NCBI GenBank assembly: GCA_016932015.1
Contig: JAFGDQ010000029.1
Span: forward strand, 1 to 54,050
Reading direction: 5' to 3'
Origin: Spirochaetota bacterium
GTDB taxonomy: Bacteria > Spirochaetota > UBA4802 > JAFGDQ01
DNA length: 54,050 nt
Under the pieces are notes generated by a model. The model saw nothing but the letters and a program-made list of their open reading frames with translations. It had not been told where the DNA came from and did not search any database. The first letter of the stretch is position 1, and every line of letters starts with the position of its first letter. A program made the translations under genes and the position numbers. Shown here piece after piece: positions 31,734 through 40,845 of the stretch.

Positions 31734-32822
31734 ATGTTACAGTTTTTACAGTTAAATAAAAAACAGTCTGAAATAGCGGAATTCGGCGTAATCAGCGGAC
31801 AGTCTGTTGTCAAATTTTTTATAAAAAGAATCGGATTAATACTCCTGTTTATCTACTCTACAATTTTTATAGCTGCTATTGATCCTTTTGTCAATTCAAA
31901 ACTGGAATCATGGGTATTCGCCATAGGCGGAATAATCACTGTTTTTATTTTATTAAGATTTTTCAACCATTTGATAAAATATGTTCAATTCGGTACAGCC
32001 AGTATCAGGTTTGAACCGAACAAAATATCCGTCCGGAATAAAGATAGAAATATTGAACTGAATACAGGCAATATTGAAAATTCCGGAATATCCTTACTCG
32101 GAAATCTGGTTTTAAACACGCAGGACAATAAAATATCCTTTCCATTCATGCTTATGAGCGAAAAAGACAGAGAGAAATTACTCTCTTTTTTCAGCGACCT
32201 TTCGGAAAACAGGTCAAGAATGATAAATAAGACATATGATTTTTTCGAGGCATTGCTGGTTGCTTTTATTCTCGCTATGCATATACGTGAATATATCATT
32301 CAGGCTTATTTCATACCGACAGGTTCAATGGAAGACACACTGCTTGTAGGGGATCATCTTCTTGTTGAAAAAATAACCTATGGCCCGATAATTCCCGGAA
32401 TGATTTTCATGGATAAAGAGGTGCGTCTTAATTGTTTCGGCATAAGAAATGTTCAGAAAAATGACATTATAATATTCAGGCCTCCGAATGAAGAAACCAA
32501 AGATTATATAAAAAGATGTATTGCTGTTGCGGGTGATACAGTGCATCTTCAAAACGGATATGTTTATATAAACGGGGAGAAAATTGATGAGCCGTATACT
32601 AAAGGCTATACTACATATGACGGTTTCAGGGAGGAAAGAATAGAGGGAGTAGTACCTGACGGAATGGTTGTAGCAATGGGGGACAACAGGGAAAATTCAT
32701 CGGACAGCAGGGCATTCGGTTATCTGCCGGTTGAAAGGATCAAGGGCAGGGCTTTTATTCTTTACTGGAATACAAAACAGCTGAGAAATCTGGATTTCTC
32801 CAGATACGGTTTAATAAGATAA
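31734..32822 (+). CDS. lepB: Signal peptidase I with N-terminal extension
   Basis: This 362-residue protein contains the type I signal peptidase fold in its C-terminal half. Catalytic S198 lies in PTGSMEDTL after a membrane helix (~168-190), and the general-base K260 in KDYIKRCIAVAGD. Box E is GDNRENSSDSRAFG. The enzyme removes signal peptides at the periplasmic membrane face. The N-terminal ~165 residues are unusual: two extra hydrophobic segments (~28-50, ~60-80) and a soluble, beta-rich stretch with IRFEPNKISVRNK. This makes it longer than the ~200-325 residues common in the family. It sits 43 nt before the transpeptidase gene, forming an envelope operon with it and the Maf protein. GGAG precedes ATG 31734 (TCAGGAGTAAATAATG). 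Confidence 0.92.
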   Translation: MLQFLQLNKKQSEIAEFGVISGQSVVKFFIKRIGLILLFIYSTIFIAAIDPFVNSKLESWVFAIGGIITVFILLRFFNHLIKYVQFGTASIRFEPNKISVRNKDRNIELNTGNIENSGISLLGNLVLNTQDNKISFPFMLMSEKDREKLLSFFSDLSENRSRMINKTYDFFEALLVAFILAMHIREYIIQAYFIPTGSMEDTLLVGDHLLVEKITYGPIIPGMIFMDKEVRLNCFGIRNVQKNDIIIFRPPNEETKDYIKRCIAVAGDTVHLQNGYVYINGEKIDEPYTKGYTTYDGFREERIEGVVPDGMVVAMGDNRENSSDSRAFGYLPVERIKGRAFILYWNTKQLRNLDFSRYGLIR

Positions 32823-32865
32823 AATCCGGAATTATGCTGCCATTATATTTATATAACATCTTGTA

Positions 32866-34710
32866 ATGGATCAAAAAGTTTATAAAAGAAGACTTGTAAT
32901 AACAGGCTTATTCATTCTGAGTATAGCCTGTTTTTTTATATATAGACTTGTTAATCTGCATTTTTCTGATAAGATTAAATTATCCGCTTCCGTATCATCC
33001 GATAAAAGGCGCGGATATATTAAAGATCGGAACGGCCATATACTTGCCGTAAGCATTTTAAAGAATTCGCTTTTTGCCAACCCGCAGGAGATTGAAAATC
33101 CTTCCGGAACAGCAGCGAAACTTTCTCCTCTGGTACATCTTTCAACTGATTATATATTAACAAGACTCAACAGGGATAAGCGTTTTGTATGGATCAGAAG
33201 AAAGATTGATGATGATATTGCTGAAAAAATTGAAAAGCTGAAAATCAGAGGACTGTATTTCAGAAAGGAATATCAGAGAGCGTATCCAAATGGAAAACTG
33301 GCGTCAAATATACTCGGATTTACGGGTATTGATAATACCGGGCTTGAGGGGATTGAATATAAGTATAATAACATTCTTATGCACAGTGAGTCTGAAAGTA
33401 TTTTCTCCGGCCGCAGGAAAAGATACGCGGATAATATTGTTTTAACAATAGATAAATACATTCAGCATATTTGTGAAACTGAAATAGAAAGAGCTGTGCT
33501 GCAAAATAAAGCTTCAAGAGGTGTCGCAGTTGCGCTTGAAGTCAAAACGGGGAAGATACTTGCAATCGGCAAGTATCCTGATTTTAATCCGAATTATTAC
33601 TATAACTATTCGAGCGAGCAGAGAAGTCATTTTTCAGTTGTAAACTCGTTTGAGCCCGGATCAACTTTAAAGATAATTTCTCTTGCCGCTATTCTTGAAA
33701 AAAATCCTGCTGCATTAAGAAAGACCTACAGATGCACGGGAAGTATTCAAATCGGAGATGCAACAGTTAAATGCGGAAAAGTTCATGGAATAGTAAATCT
33801 TCATGATATTATAAGAGAGTCCTGTAATGTCGGAATTATGCTGGCTGTGAAGGATATCAGCAAGGCGGATTTTTTCTCTGTTCTGGGAGACTTCGGCTTT
33901 GGGGAAAGGACAGGAATAGAGCTTCCGGCCGAATCTCCGGGAATACTGAGGCCGGTAAGCGAGTGGTCCGGACTGTCAAAATATTCAATTTCAATAGGCC
34001 AGGAAATATCTGTAACATCGCTGCAGATTGTTGCCGCAATCGGAGCTATCGCTAATGACGGAGTATATCTTTATCCGACAATAATTGAGAGGATAGAAAA
34101 AAATGACGGAACTGTTCTTCAGGAATATTCTCCGAAAGCCAAAGGCAGGCTTCTCAGCCGGGATGAATCCGGACTGATACTTCGCATAATGAGATCAGCA
34201 GTAACAGACGGAACGGGGAAAATGGCTGACATGGAATATTACAGGCCCGCAGGCAAAACCGGGACTGCCCAGAAGTTTTCAAAGGCCGGTTACTATGAAA
34301 AACATGTGGCATCTTTTGTTGGTGTGGCTCCGTATGCGAATCCTGATCTCTGCGTTTTTGTAGCACTTGATGAACCTAAGGTGTCCATATCCGGAGGAGA
34401 AATTGCTGCTCCGGTTTTTTCTGAAATAACACGGAAAGCCCTGGTTTACAGGGGGATTAAGCTTAAGAATGTGCCCGGCATTCAGCCGAAGAGTTTCAAA
34501 TCAAAGGAATTACAGTTTAAAGGTTCGTCAATGCCTGATTTTTCCGGGATGCCTGTATCACGTTCTTTGCAGCTCCTGATAAAAATACAGAGAGATTATA
34601 ATGTAAAATATCATTTTGAAGGAAAGGGGAATGTGTATAAGCAGGAACCTGCACCGGGGACTGATTTAAAAGAAATACGGGAGATAGTGCTTTATTTAAG
34701 AGACGATTAA
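32866..34710 (+). CDS. Class B penicillin-binding protein (FtsI/PBP2-like) with PASTA domain
   Basis: This 614-residue peptidoglycan transpeptidase has one N-terminal membrane helix (~9-30), a dimerisation domain with RRGYIKDRNGHILA, and a transpeptidase domain. The active-site motifs are STLK (S266-K269), SCN (S319-N321) and KTGT (464-467). The C-terminal ~65 residues form a PASTA-like domain (MPDFSGMPVSRSLQLL ... QEPAPGTDL). PASTA is usual in Gram-positives but also occurs in spirochaetal FtsI/SpoVD-like proteins. The stop TAA overlaps the ATG of the next gene by one base (TAATG), so expression is coupled. A cell-division role is likely because of the FtsI-like architecture; ftsW is not in the window. 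Confidence 0.9.
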   Translation: MDQKVYKRRLVITGLFILSIACFFIYRLVNLHFSDKIKLSASVSSDKRRGYIKDRNGHILAVSILKNSLFANPQEIENPSGTAAKLSPLVHLSTDYILTRLNRDKRFVWIRRKIDDDIAEKIEKLKIRGLYFRKEYQRAYPNGKLASNILGFTGIDNTGLEGIEYKYNNILMHSESESIFSGRRKRYADNIVLTIDKYIQHICETEIERAVLQNKASRGVAVALEVKTGKILAIGKYPDFNPNYYYNYSSEQRSHFSVVNSFEPGSTLKIISLAAILEKNPAALRKTYRCTGSIQIGDATVKCGKVHGIVNLHDIIRESCNVGIMLAVKDISKADFFSVLGDFGFGERTGIELPAESPGILRPVSEWSGLSKYSISIGQEISVTSLQIVAAIGAIANDGVYLYPTIIERIEKNDGTVLQEYSPKAKGRLLSRDESGLILRIMRSAVTDGTGKMADMEYYRPAGKTGTAQKFSKAGYYEKHVASFVGVAPYANPDLCVFVALDEPKVSISGGEIAAPVFSEITRKALVYRGIKLKNVPGIQPKSFKSKELQFKGSSMPDFSGMPVSRSLQLLIKIQRDYNVKYHFEGKGNVYKQEPAPGTDLKEIREIVLYLRDD

Positions 34711-36596
34711 TGGAATCTTTTTTGAATAAAAATACGGGAATTATCAGGAAAAAAGACAGGGAATTATATTCAAAAATATATGAATCGGAATCCCGTATGA
34801 ATATATCTGTCTTTACCTCAAAAAACGGAGATATAGTCCCTTCTGTTGAAGTAAACAGCAGAAACCTGTTTATACACAGCAGGTTTGACCCTTATAAAGA
34901 AGCGGAAAGATTCATTGCCGGAATTGATCCCTCAAAGTTTGACCTTTTCATAGTATTCGGATTCGGATTCGGTTATCATATAGAATTGCTGCTGAAAAAA
35001 ATAAATCCGGATGCCCTGATACTTATAATCGATAAAGAAGCTTCCATGGTCAGGGAAGCACTTACACACAGGGACCTTGCCCTGCTTGTAAGCGATGAAA
35101 GAGTAGTAATGCTTATTGATCCTGATGAGGATCAGATAGCGGAAACATTGAAAGGCAAATCATCAAAAAGAGTATCCTTCCTTTCTCACAGAGGATCTTT
35201 TCAGGTTTCACCTGAATATTATAATAATATCAGGCAGATCGTAAAATCCTACCTTTCCGTAAAGGAAGTAAACATTGCAACATTATCCAGGTTTGAAAAA
35301 ACATGGACAGCCAATATTGCGAGGAACATAAAAGAGTTCGTTCGGCTGCCGGGTGCTGACATGTTTTATGATAAATTCAGGGGAATGCCCGCGCTTATTG
35401 CCGGGGCAGGCCCTTCATTAAACAAAAGCCTGGAGTTCATAAAAGACAATCAGGACAGAATTATAATTATCTGTGTGGATACTTCTTACAGAATTCTGCA
35501 GAGAAACGGGATATCACCGCATTTCTGCCTGACAGTGGATCCGCAGATAATCAATGCCCGGTATTTCGAAGACTGTACTTTTGAGAATACTGTATTTGTT
35601 ACGGATCCTGCTGTGCATCCGTCGGTTTTCCGTTTGATAAACGGCAGAATATCAACTGTCGGTATGGCATTTGATATGATGAAATGGGTCGAGGAGTTTA
35701 CGGGGCCTAAAGGAGAACTCGCTTACGGCGGATCAGTTACAACAAACGCGTATGATTTCGCGAAAAGAATCGGGGCTTCGCCGGTTATTATGGCAGGGCA
35801 GGACCTGGCTTTTACTGACAGGCTGGCGCATGCACGCGGTTCTTACCTTGATGAAGAAGTGCATTTAAGAACAGACAGATTCTATAATGCTCATATGAAG
35901 AACCGTTTTCAGCTTACAGCTCTTCCGAAAATTAAAGTGAAAGGCATCCGGTCCCCTGAGGTGATTACTAATCAGAAGCTGATGATTTTTCTGAACTGGT
36001 TTGAGAAACGAAATGATCCTGACTTGATAAACGCTACCTGGGACGGAGCATTTATTAAAGGCGTGAATCATTCTTCTCTTAATGAAATTGCCTTGCCGGA
36101 TTTGAACAGAAATATTTTTGATTTGATTCAGGATTTATACTCAGAGAGTCAGAATGATCTGTCTTCTGCTGCATCTGCATCAAATGAACTACTGAAAAAA
36201 TGCAGGCAAATGAGTGATGAGCTTGATTCTCTTCTGCCGGTTTTTGAAAGAGCTGTAAAACTGTCTGACGAAATGGCAGGGATGATGAAAGAGAACAGGA
36301 AAGACAGCAAACTGGACTATATACTCAAAAAACTTTCGGAAACTGATAAAATACTTGAATCAAAGAATACTCTTAAGGATCTGATCGGATTCACTATACA
36401 GCGTATTATTCATACAATAACAGAAGGTTATGAAATAGATGAGAACGATGAAAAGATAAGCAATGAAGAGCTTGTAGCAAAGAAATCTCATTATTTTTAC
36501 AAGGGTATTCTGGAAGGCTCTGAATTTAATTCAAAAATACTGAAAAAGATGATCACCCTGCTTGCTGAAAACAGCTGGATTTTTAATAAAGGATAA
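34710..36596 (+). CDS. Motility-associated factor / MptE-like (DUF115) protein
   Basis: This 628-residue cytoplasmic protein belongs to the Maf glycosyltransferase family with the 6-hydroxymethylpterin pyrophosphokinase MptE-like domain. The central core carries GMPALIAGAGPSLNKSLEFI (the glycine-rich nucleotide-sugar binding motif), SPHFCLTVDPQ and YGGSVTTNAYDFAKRIGA, followed by VIMAGQDLAFTD. The N-terminal ~200 residues hold a first Rossmann-like half (FDLFIVFGFGFGYH). The C-terminal ~170 residues are helical. In Campylobacter, Helicobacter, Aeromonas and others such proteins transfer pseudaminic or legionaminic acid to flagellin. The gene is translationally coupled to the transpeptidase. 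Flagellar genes are not visible here, so the glycosylation target remains inferred. Confidence 0.85.
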   Translation: MESFLNKNTGIIRKKDRELYSKIYESESRMNISVFTSKNGDIVPSVEVNSRNLFIHSRFDPYKEAERFIAGIDPSKFDLFIVFGFGFGYHIELLLKKINPDALILIIDKEASMVREALTHRDLALLVSDERVVMLIDPDEDQIAETLKGKSSKRVSFLSHRGSFQVSPEYYNNIRQIVKSYLSVKEVNIATLSRFEKTWTANIARNIKEFVRLPGADMFYDKFRGMPALIAGAGPSLNKSLEFIKDNQDRIIIICVDTSYRILQRNGISPHFCLTVDPQIINARYFEDCTFENTVFVTDPAVHPSVFRLINGRISTVGMAFDMMKWVEEFTGPKGELAYGGSVTTNAYDFAKRIGASPVIMAGQDLAFTDRLAHARGSYLDEEVHLRTDRFYNAHMKNRFQLTALPKIKVKGIRSPEVITNQKLMIFLNWFEKRNDPDLINATWDGAFIKGVNHSSLNEIALPDLNRNIFDLIQDLYSESQNDLSSAASASNELLKKCRQMSDELDSLLPVFERAVKLSDEMAGMMKENRKDSKLDYILKKLSETDKILESKNTLKDLIGFTIQRIIHTITEGYEIDENDEKISNEELVAKKSHYFYKGILEGSEFNSKILKKMITLLAENSWIFNKG

Positions 36597-36608
36597 AAGC
36601 AACTATTC

Positions 36609-36653
36609 AGCTATAGCTGAGCAGTTAATATTTAATTATAGATTAAATATTAA
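36609..36653. terminator. Inverted repeats between convergent genes, possible bidirectional terminator
   Basis: CAGCTATAGCTG (36609-36620) is a perfect 12-bp palindrome. It is followed by the perfect 12-bp arms TTAATATTTAAT (36625-36636) and ATTAAATATTAA (36642-36653) with a 5-nt loop. They fill the 62-bp gap between the Maf gene (+, ends 36596) and the substrate-binding protein (-, ends 36659). The stem is AT-rich and lies where a two-way terminator would be expected. Confidence 0.45.
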
Positions 36654-36658
36654 TGCTG

Positions 36659-38194
36659 TTAATGAGAATCCATGTAATCCATGAAAATGGGCCAGCGGCC
36701 AAGACCGTAACCGTTAGCATTCTGTGTATGCACCCAGGGATGAATCAGAATGGATGAAGGCTGAAAATACAGCGGTATCATAAGAGCCTGGTCGGAAATT
36801 AATTTCACTATTCTTTTCGTGATTCTTTCCTGAGAGTCTTTATCTCTGTACTTTATTGCTTTTTCACTCAGACTGATCAGTTTGCTGGGCCTTTTAAACC
36901 TTGCAAGGTTTGTTTTCGGGGCATGTCCGAACCATGCCTGGATAGTGGCAAGATAATTGTAGTCCGTTCCGCACATAAACAGTACAATATCATTCCATCC
37001 TCTGTTAAAAACGCTGTTGAAAAATCTTCCGGGGTCTGCCATGTCCACTGTAACATTGAATCCGGCCTGATCCATAAATGATTTTACAGCTTCAGCTGCC
37101 GGATTTCTGCCTCCGGCTTCAGGCAGAGCGAGAAGCTGTATTTTAAGTCCGTTTGGGTATCCGGATTCCGTAAGCAGCTGTTTTGCTTTTTTTGGATTGT
37201 AGGATCTGATGCCGGCATCTTTATCATACCCCCATTCTCCCGGAGGAGCTATTGTTGTTAACGGGGTCCAGAATCCGTAGCCGAGTGCTTTCGCGAGTTT
37301 TTTTCTGTCAATCGCATATTCAATTGCTTCACGGACTTTCTTTTTGAATGTGGGAGAGGTGGGGCTTGTTGTATTCAGATAGAGAATATAGGGCAGTCCT
37401 CCCCAGCCGGACTGAACCTTGTATCCGGTTTTGGCGAGCAATGCCTGCTCCCTTATGGGAGGGCCTATCCACATATCTGCTTCCTTTGCCTGGAATATTG
37501 CGGATGCAGTAGTGGAATCAAGAATAAAACGTATATCCACACCGTCCAGATATGGGTAACCTTTAGCTTTCTGCCAGTAATTTTCATTTCTTACCCATCT
37601 GGTATGAACATCGCGTTTAAATTCTATAAGCTTGAATGGACCTGTGCAGACCGGATGTGTCCTGCACCATTCTTTTCCGTTTTTTTCATAAGCAGCTTTT
37701 GAAAACATCGGAACCCAGCCCAGTCCGAACATAAGCTGGTTATTGTATTCTTTTAATTTAAGGACAACAGTATATTTATCCTTTACTTCTACAGATTTTA
37801 CCAGATTCCCGTACTGAAGTTTTCCGGTATCTTTCAGCAGTTTATAATTCCATGCTGCTGCATCCGCGTCAAGTTCCGATCCGTCAGTAAATGTAATCCC
37901 TTTTCTGAGCCTGATTGTAAATGTCTTTTTCCGGGGATCAAGGTCAACTGAACTGGCAAGAAAGGGTTTATACTCACGGTCTTTATCAAGCTCCATAATA
38001 CATTCAATAGCAGGAAAACACGCGCCGTGATCAAAAGGCCCCATCTCGGGATAATATCCGAGAACCTGCGGCGAAGAACCTGTCACTACCTTTAAGGTTC
38101 CGCCGCGCTGCCGCGCTTTTGCCTCTTCAGCATTGCTGAATAATCCAGTCGTAATAAACAAAGCCAGTATTGCGAGAATAAATGATTTTTTCAT
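36659..38194 (-). CDS. ABC-type peptide/nickel substrate-binding protein (SBP family 5)
   Basis: This 511-residue periplasmic or lipid-free exported protein has a Sec signal peptide (residues 1 to ~22, NAEEA cleavage region). The family-5 fold is clear: RKGITFTDGSELDADAAAWNYKLL, VRNENYWQKAKGYPYLDGVDIRFI and VREAIEYAIDRKKLA regions; these are given here in part only. Family members capture oligopeptides, dipeptides, nickel or sugars for DppBCDF/OppBCDF-type importers. The permease and ATPase genes are not adjacent, so this is an orphan or long-distance partner. A TTGACT box occurs on the - strand near 38301, but its -10 partner is not clear. It is convergent with the Maf gene. Confidence 0.88.
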   Translation of the reverse strand: MKKSFILAILALFITTGLFSNAEEAKARQRGGTLKVVTGSSPQVLGYYPEMGPFDHGACFPAIECIMELDKDREYKPFLASSVDLDPRKKTFTIRLRKGITFTDGSELDADAAAWNYKLLKDTGKLQYGNLVKSVEVKDKYTVVLKLKEYNNQLMFGLGWVPMFSKAAYEKNGKEWCRTHPVCTGPFKLIEFKRDVHTRWVRNENYWQKAKGYPYLDGVDIRFILDSTTASAIFQAKEADMWIGPPIREQALLAKTGYKVQSGWGGLPYILYLNTTSPTSPTFKKKVREAIEYAIDRKKLAKALGYGFWTPLTTIAPPGEWGYDKDAGIRSYNPKKAKQLLTESGYPNGLKIQLLALPEAGGRNPAAEAVKSFMDQAGFNVTVDMADPGRFFNSVFNRGWNDIVLFMCGTDYNYLATIQAWFGHAPKTNLARFKRPSKLISLSEKAIKYRDKDSQERITKRIVKLISDQALMIPLYFQPSSILIHPWVHTQNANGYGLGRWPIFMDYMDSH

Positions 38195-38342
38195 TTTCTT
38201 TTAAACCCCTTTTAAACAGCCGGATAGCTTATTTTGTAAAAATTAAAATTCTATATATTTAACATCTCAATAGCAAAAATTAAAAGAAAAAGTCAGTCAA
38301 GTTGAGTAAAATATTTCCATAAAAATAAATAACAATGATAAC

Positions 38343-39092
38343 TTATATTTTCGCCTTTACTATAAAATTATTTCTTAGCCTGCTTTCATCAATCATTTCT
38401 GAAAATTCATTCGTATTATAATCAGGCGCTAATTCAATTTCCGAAAATCCGGCTTCTTTAAGCAGGCTTCTGACTGCTTCAGGGCTGTAGTATTTCCTGT
38501 CAGTGTCGATTTTAATTTGATCACCGTTTATTAAAAAGATCTGCTGCCTTCGTTCTGTATTATCAGCAATGTGACGCTTGTCTTTTATTTTTATTATTGT
38601 ACCGTCAGTTTCGCATTCTTTCTCTATCCATTTATTATTAATTGATTTATCCAGAAGCGTATCGGGATAAAATAAATCCATCAGCAATAATCCTTTTTCA
38701 TTAAGTGATTCGAATATATTCCGCAGAAACTCAGCAGGCTTATGAATGATGTAATTAAAAGTATAAAAAGAAACAAGCGCCCTGTCGTATCCGGATTCAG
38801 TCTTTCCGGTTGTAAAATCGTGCAGGAAAAGATTCAGTTTGCCTGTGCTTATCCATTGGGCGAGTTTTTCTTCAGCTTTATGCAGCATTTCGCGGGAGAT
38901 GTCTGCCCCGTCGATTGTATAACGCAATTTAAGAAAGAATTCGAGAATTCTGCCTGTGCCGCATCCGATTTCAATTATGCGGTCGGTGCGGCCGCAGTAT
39001 GCGCTGTAAAATTCCAGATCATCGCTGAATCTGCCGGCATACGCATCATAAAAGCTAGCGAAAATTTTATATGTATCTTTCGAATTTATCAT
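38343..39092 (-). CDS. Class I SAM-dependent methyltransferase
   Basis: This is a 249-residue Rossmann-fold methyltransferase. Motif I is IIEIGCGTGRILEFF (SAM-binding glycine loop), followed by the acidic residue in IDGADISREML at the end of strand 2 (adenosine ribose contact). The motif IV region reads YDRALVSFYTFNYI. It resembles Methyltransf_25/11 small-molecule methyltransferases; the substrate is not predictable. It lies alone, 148 nt upstream of the peptide-binding protein gene on the same strand. A long antisense reading frame on the + strand is ignored as a shadow. Confidence 0.83.
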   Translation of the reverse strand: MINSKDTYKIFASFYDAYAGRFSDDLEFYSAYCGRTDRIIEIGCGTGRILEFFLKLRYTIDGADISREMLHKAEEKLAQWISTGKLNLFLHDFTTGKTESGYDRALVSFYTFNYIIHKPAEFLRNIFESLNEKGLLLMDLFYPDTLLDKSINNKWIEKECETDGTIIKIKDKRHIADNTERRQQIFLINGDQIKIDTDRKYYSPEAVRSLLKEAGFSEIELAPDYNTNEFSEMIDESRLRNNFIVKAKI

Positions 39093-39330
39093 GGTTTATT
39101 GTTTGCTTAATAATGATTCCGTATAATATTAGTCTTTTGAGATTTTCAGCATTTTGTTTCCCGTTGATCCGGAATTTATATGAAACCTGTATTTCAGTTC
39201 CATTTTTTAACCCGGTTTATTATATGTGGAAAAAACTTAAACCTGCAATTTGTCAAGATCATTATTGATTATAATGTTGACATTACCGCTTTTCCGGTTT
39301 CATTATTAATGCGGTTGAGGAAAGATATTT

Positions 39331-40557
39331 ATGAAAAGATCAGGATACGCGGACCTTCCCCTGCATTACGGACGGGTCCCGCAATGGCTGGCTCAGAGAA
39401 TGAGCACTCTGGGAGGGGCAATAATTGAATATATAATAACAGACTTCGGTACTGCCGAAGTTCTGAGGCGCATGAGCGATCCTTTCTGGTTTCAGGCTCT
39501 GGGCTGCGTTATGGGAATGGACTGGCATTCTTCCGGCATCACAACGTCTGTTATGGGCGCTCTTAAAAAAGCAGTTAATCCCAGGTCAAAGGAATTCGGG
39601 CTTTTCATATGCGGGGGCAGGGGAAAGCATTCGAGAAACACTCCGAATGAACTGCTCGAGGTAGCGGACAAAACCGGGCTTGACGGGGAATATCTCGTTC
39701 GCTGCAGCAAACTCAGCGCGAAGGTCGACAACAACGCGGTTCAGGACGGATTCCAGATATATCTTCACAGCTTTCTCGTTGATCAGCACGGCCGCTGGAC
39801 TGTTGTTCAGCAGGGACTGAATGACAATAGCGGGCTTGCGCGCAGATATCACTGGCATTCACCGGATATTAAATCTTTTGTCGAGGAGCCGCACTCATTC
39901 ATTTACGGGCAGAACAGGGGACAGATATTAAACATGACTGACAGGGAAGCGGCTAACGCGAGAGAAAGGGTACTGACTATTGCAACCGGAAATCCAGGCA
40001 AAATGATGCCTGAAATCAGAAAGCTCATAATGCCTGATCACCACGATGTAAGAAAAGAAGATGTAAATCTGAAGCGCCTTGGAGCTGTTCTTGCACTGGC
40101 ATACGACACAAGGCCTCCGGATTTCGAGTCACTGCTTCTGACCAAAGGGCTTGGCCCGCGCACGCTTCAGTCGCTGGCTCTGGTAAGTGAAGTCATTTAC
40201 GGAACTCCGGTACGCTTCAGGGACCCTGCAAGATTTTCCTTCGCGCACGGCGGAAAAGACGGGCACCCCGCGCCTGTGCTTTTGAAAGTATATGACGAAA
40301 CCATTCAATTCATTACAAACGCGTTAAACAGATCTTCACTGGGATTAACAGACAAAAAGTCAGCTTTTAAGAAACTTTCAACACTGGCGCGCCGTATTGA
40401 AAACACTGAGGAGCCTTTTGCTTTATTTGATAAAGTCATTGAGAAAGAAAGACGGGAGGCAAAGTATTACGGCGGAAGAACTGTGTTTGATAAATCCGCG
40501 AACCCGGATAAAAACCGGAAAAAGAGTACCGGTGATGAACAGTTGACTTTATTCTGA
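39331..40557 (+). CDS. DUF763 family protein with sliding-clamp-like C-terminal motif
   Basis: This 408-residue protein matches the DUF763 family (PF05559), found in archaea and scattered bacteria. Diagnostic stretches are RSGYADLPLHYGRVPQWL at the N-terminus, FGLFICGGRGKHSR, and DGFQIYLHSFLVD. A helix-hairpin-helix-like segment (KGLGPRTLQSLALVSEVIYG) near 279-298 suggests DNA binding, and the family is thought to be linked to DNA repair or nuclease activity (unproven). The last five residues are QLTLF (404-408), very close to the bacterial beta-clamp consensus QL[SD]LF, which would tether it to DnaN. GAGGAAAG precedes ATG 39331. It stands alone. The codon usage looks a little more GC-rich than its neighbours, which could mean transfer. 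Confidence 0.85.
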   Translation: MKRSGYADLPLHYGRVPQWLAQRMSTLGGAIIEYIITDFGTAEVLRRMSDPFWFQALGCVMGMDWHSSGITTSVMGALKKAVNPRSKEFGLFICGGRGKHSRNTPNELLEVADKTGLDGEYLVRCSKLSAKVDNNAVQDGFQIYLHSFLVDQHGRWTVVQQGLNDNSGLARRYHWHSPDIKSFVEEPHSFIYGQNRGQILNMTDREAANARERVLTIATGNPGKMMPEIRKLIMPDHHDVRKEDVNLKRLGAVLALAYDTRPPDFESLLLTKGLGPRTLQSLALVSEVIYGTPVRFRDPARFSFAHGGKDGHPAPVLLKVYDETIQFITNALNRSSLGLTDKKSAFKKLSTLARRIENTEEPFALFDKVIEKERREAKYYGGRTVFDKSANPDKNRKKSTGDEQLTLF

Positions 40558-40845
40558 CTCCGGACTTTATTCAGCATAAAAAATATTTTTTAATTATTTA
40601 AATAGTTTTTAAAAGTTCCGCATAGAACATTTTTCCGTTAAATATTGATTATATTTTTCAGGATCGGAGTTTTTCTTTCAACCGGGAAGTACTCCGGACA
40701 GCCGGCCGGGACTGTTCATATTAAAGTATAAATGTTTACAAATGCGGATAAATTTAAATTGACTTGATGCGGGTTATGATTATTTATTTACTACGGAATT
40801 GGTAAGGTATTTATCAAATCAAATAATAATTACCGGGAGGCTGGT

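Noticed and set aside
38742..39110. 122-codon frame antisense to the methyltransferase
   Set aside because: It is a shadow of a gene with clear methyltransferase motifs.
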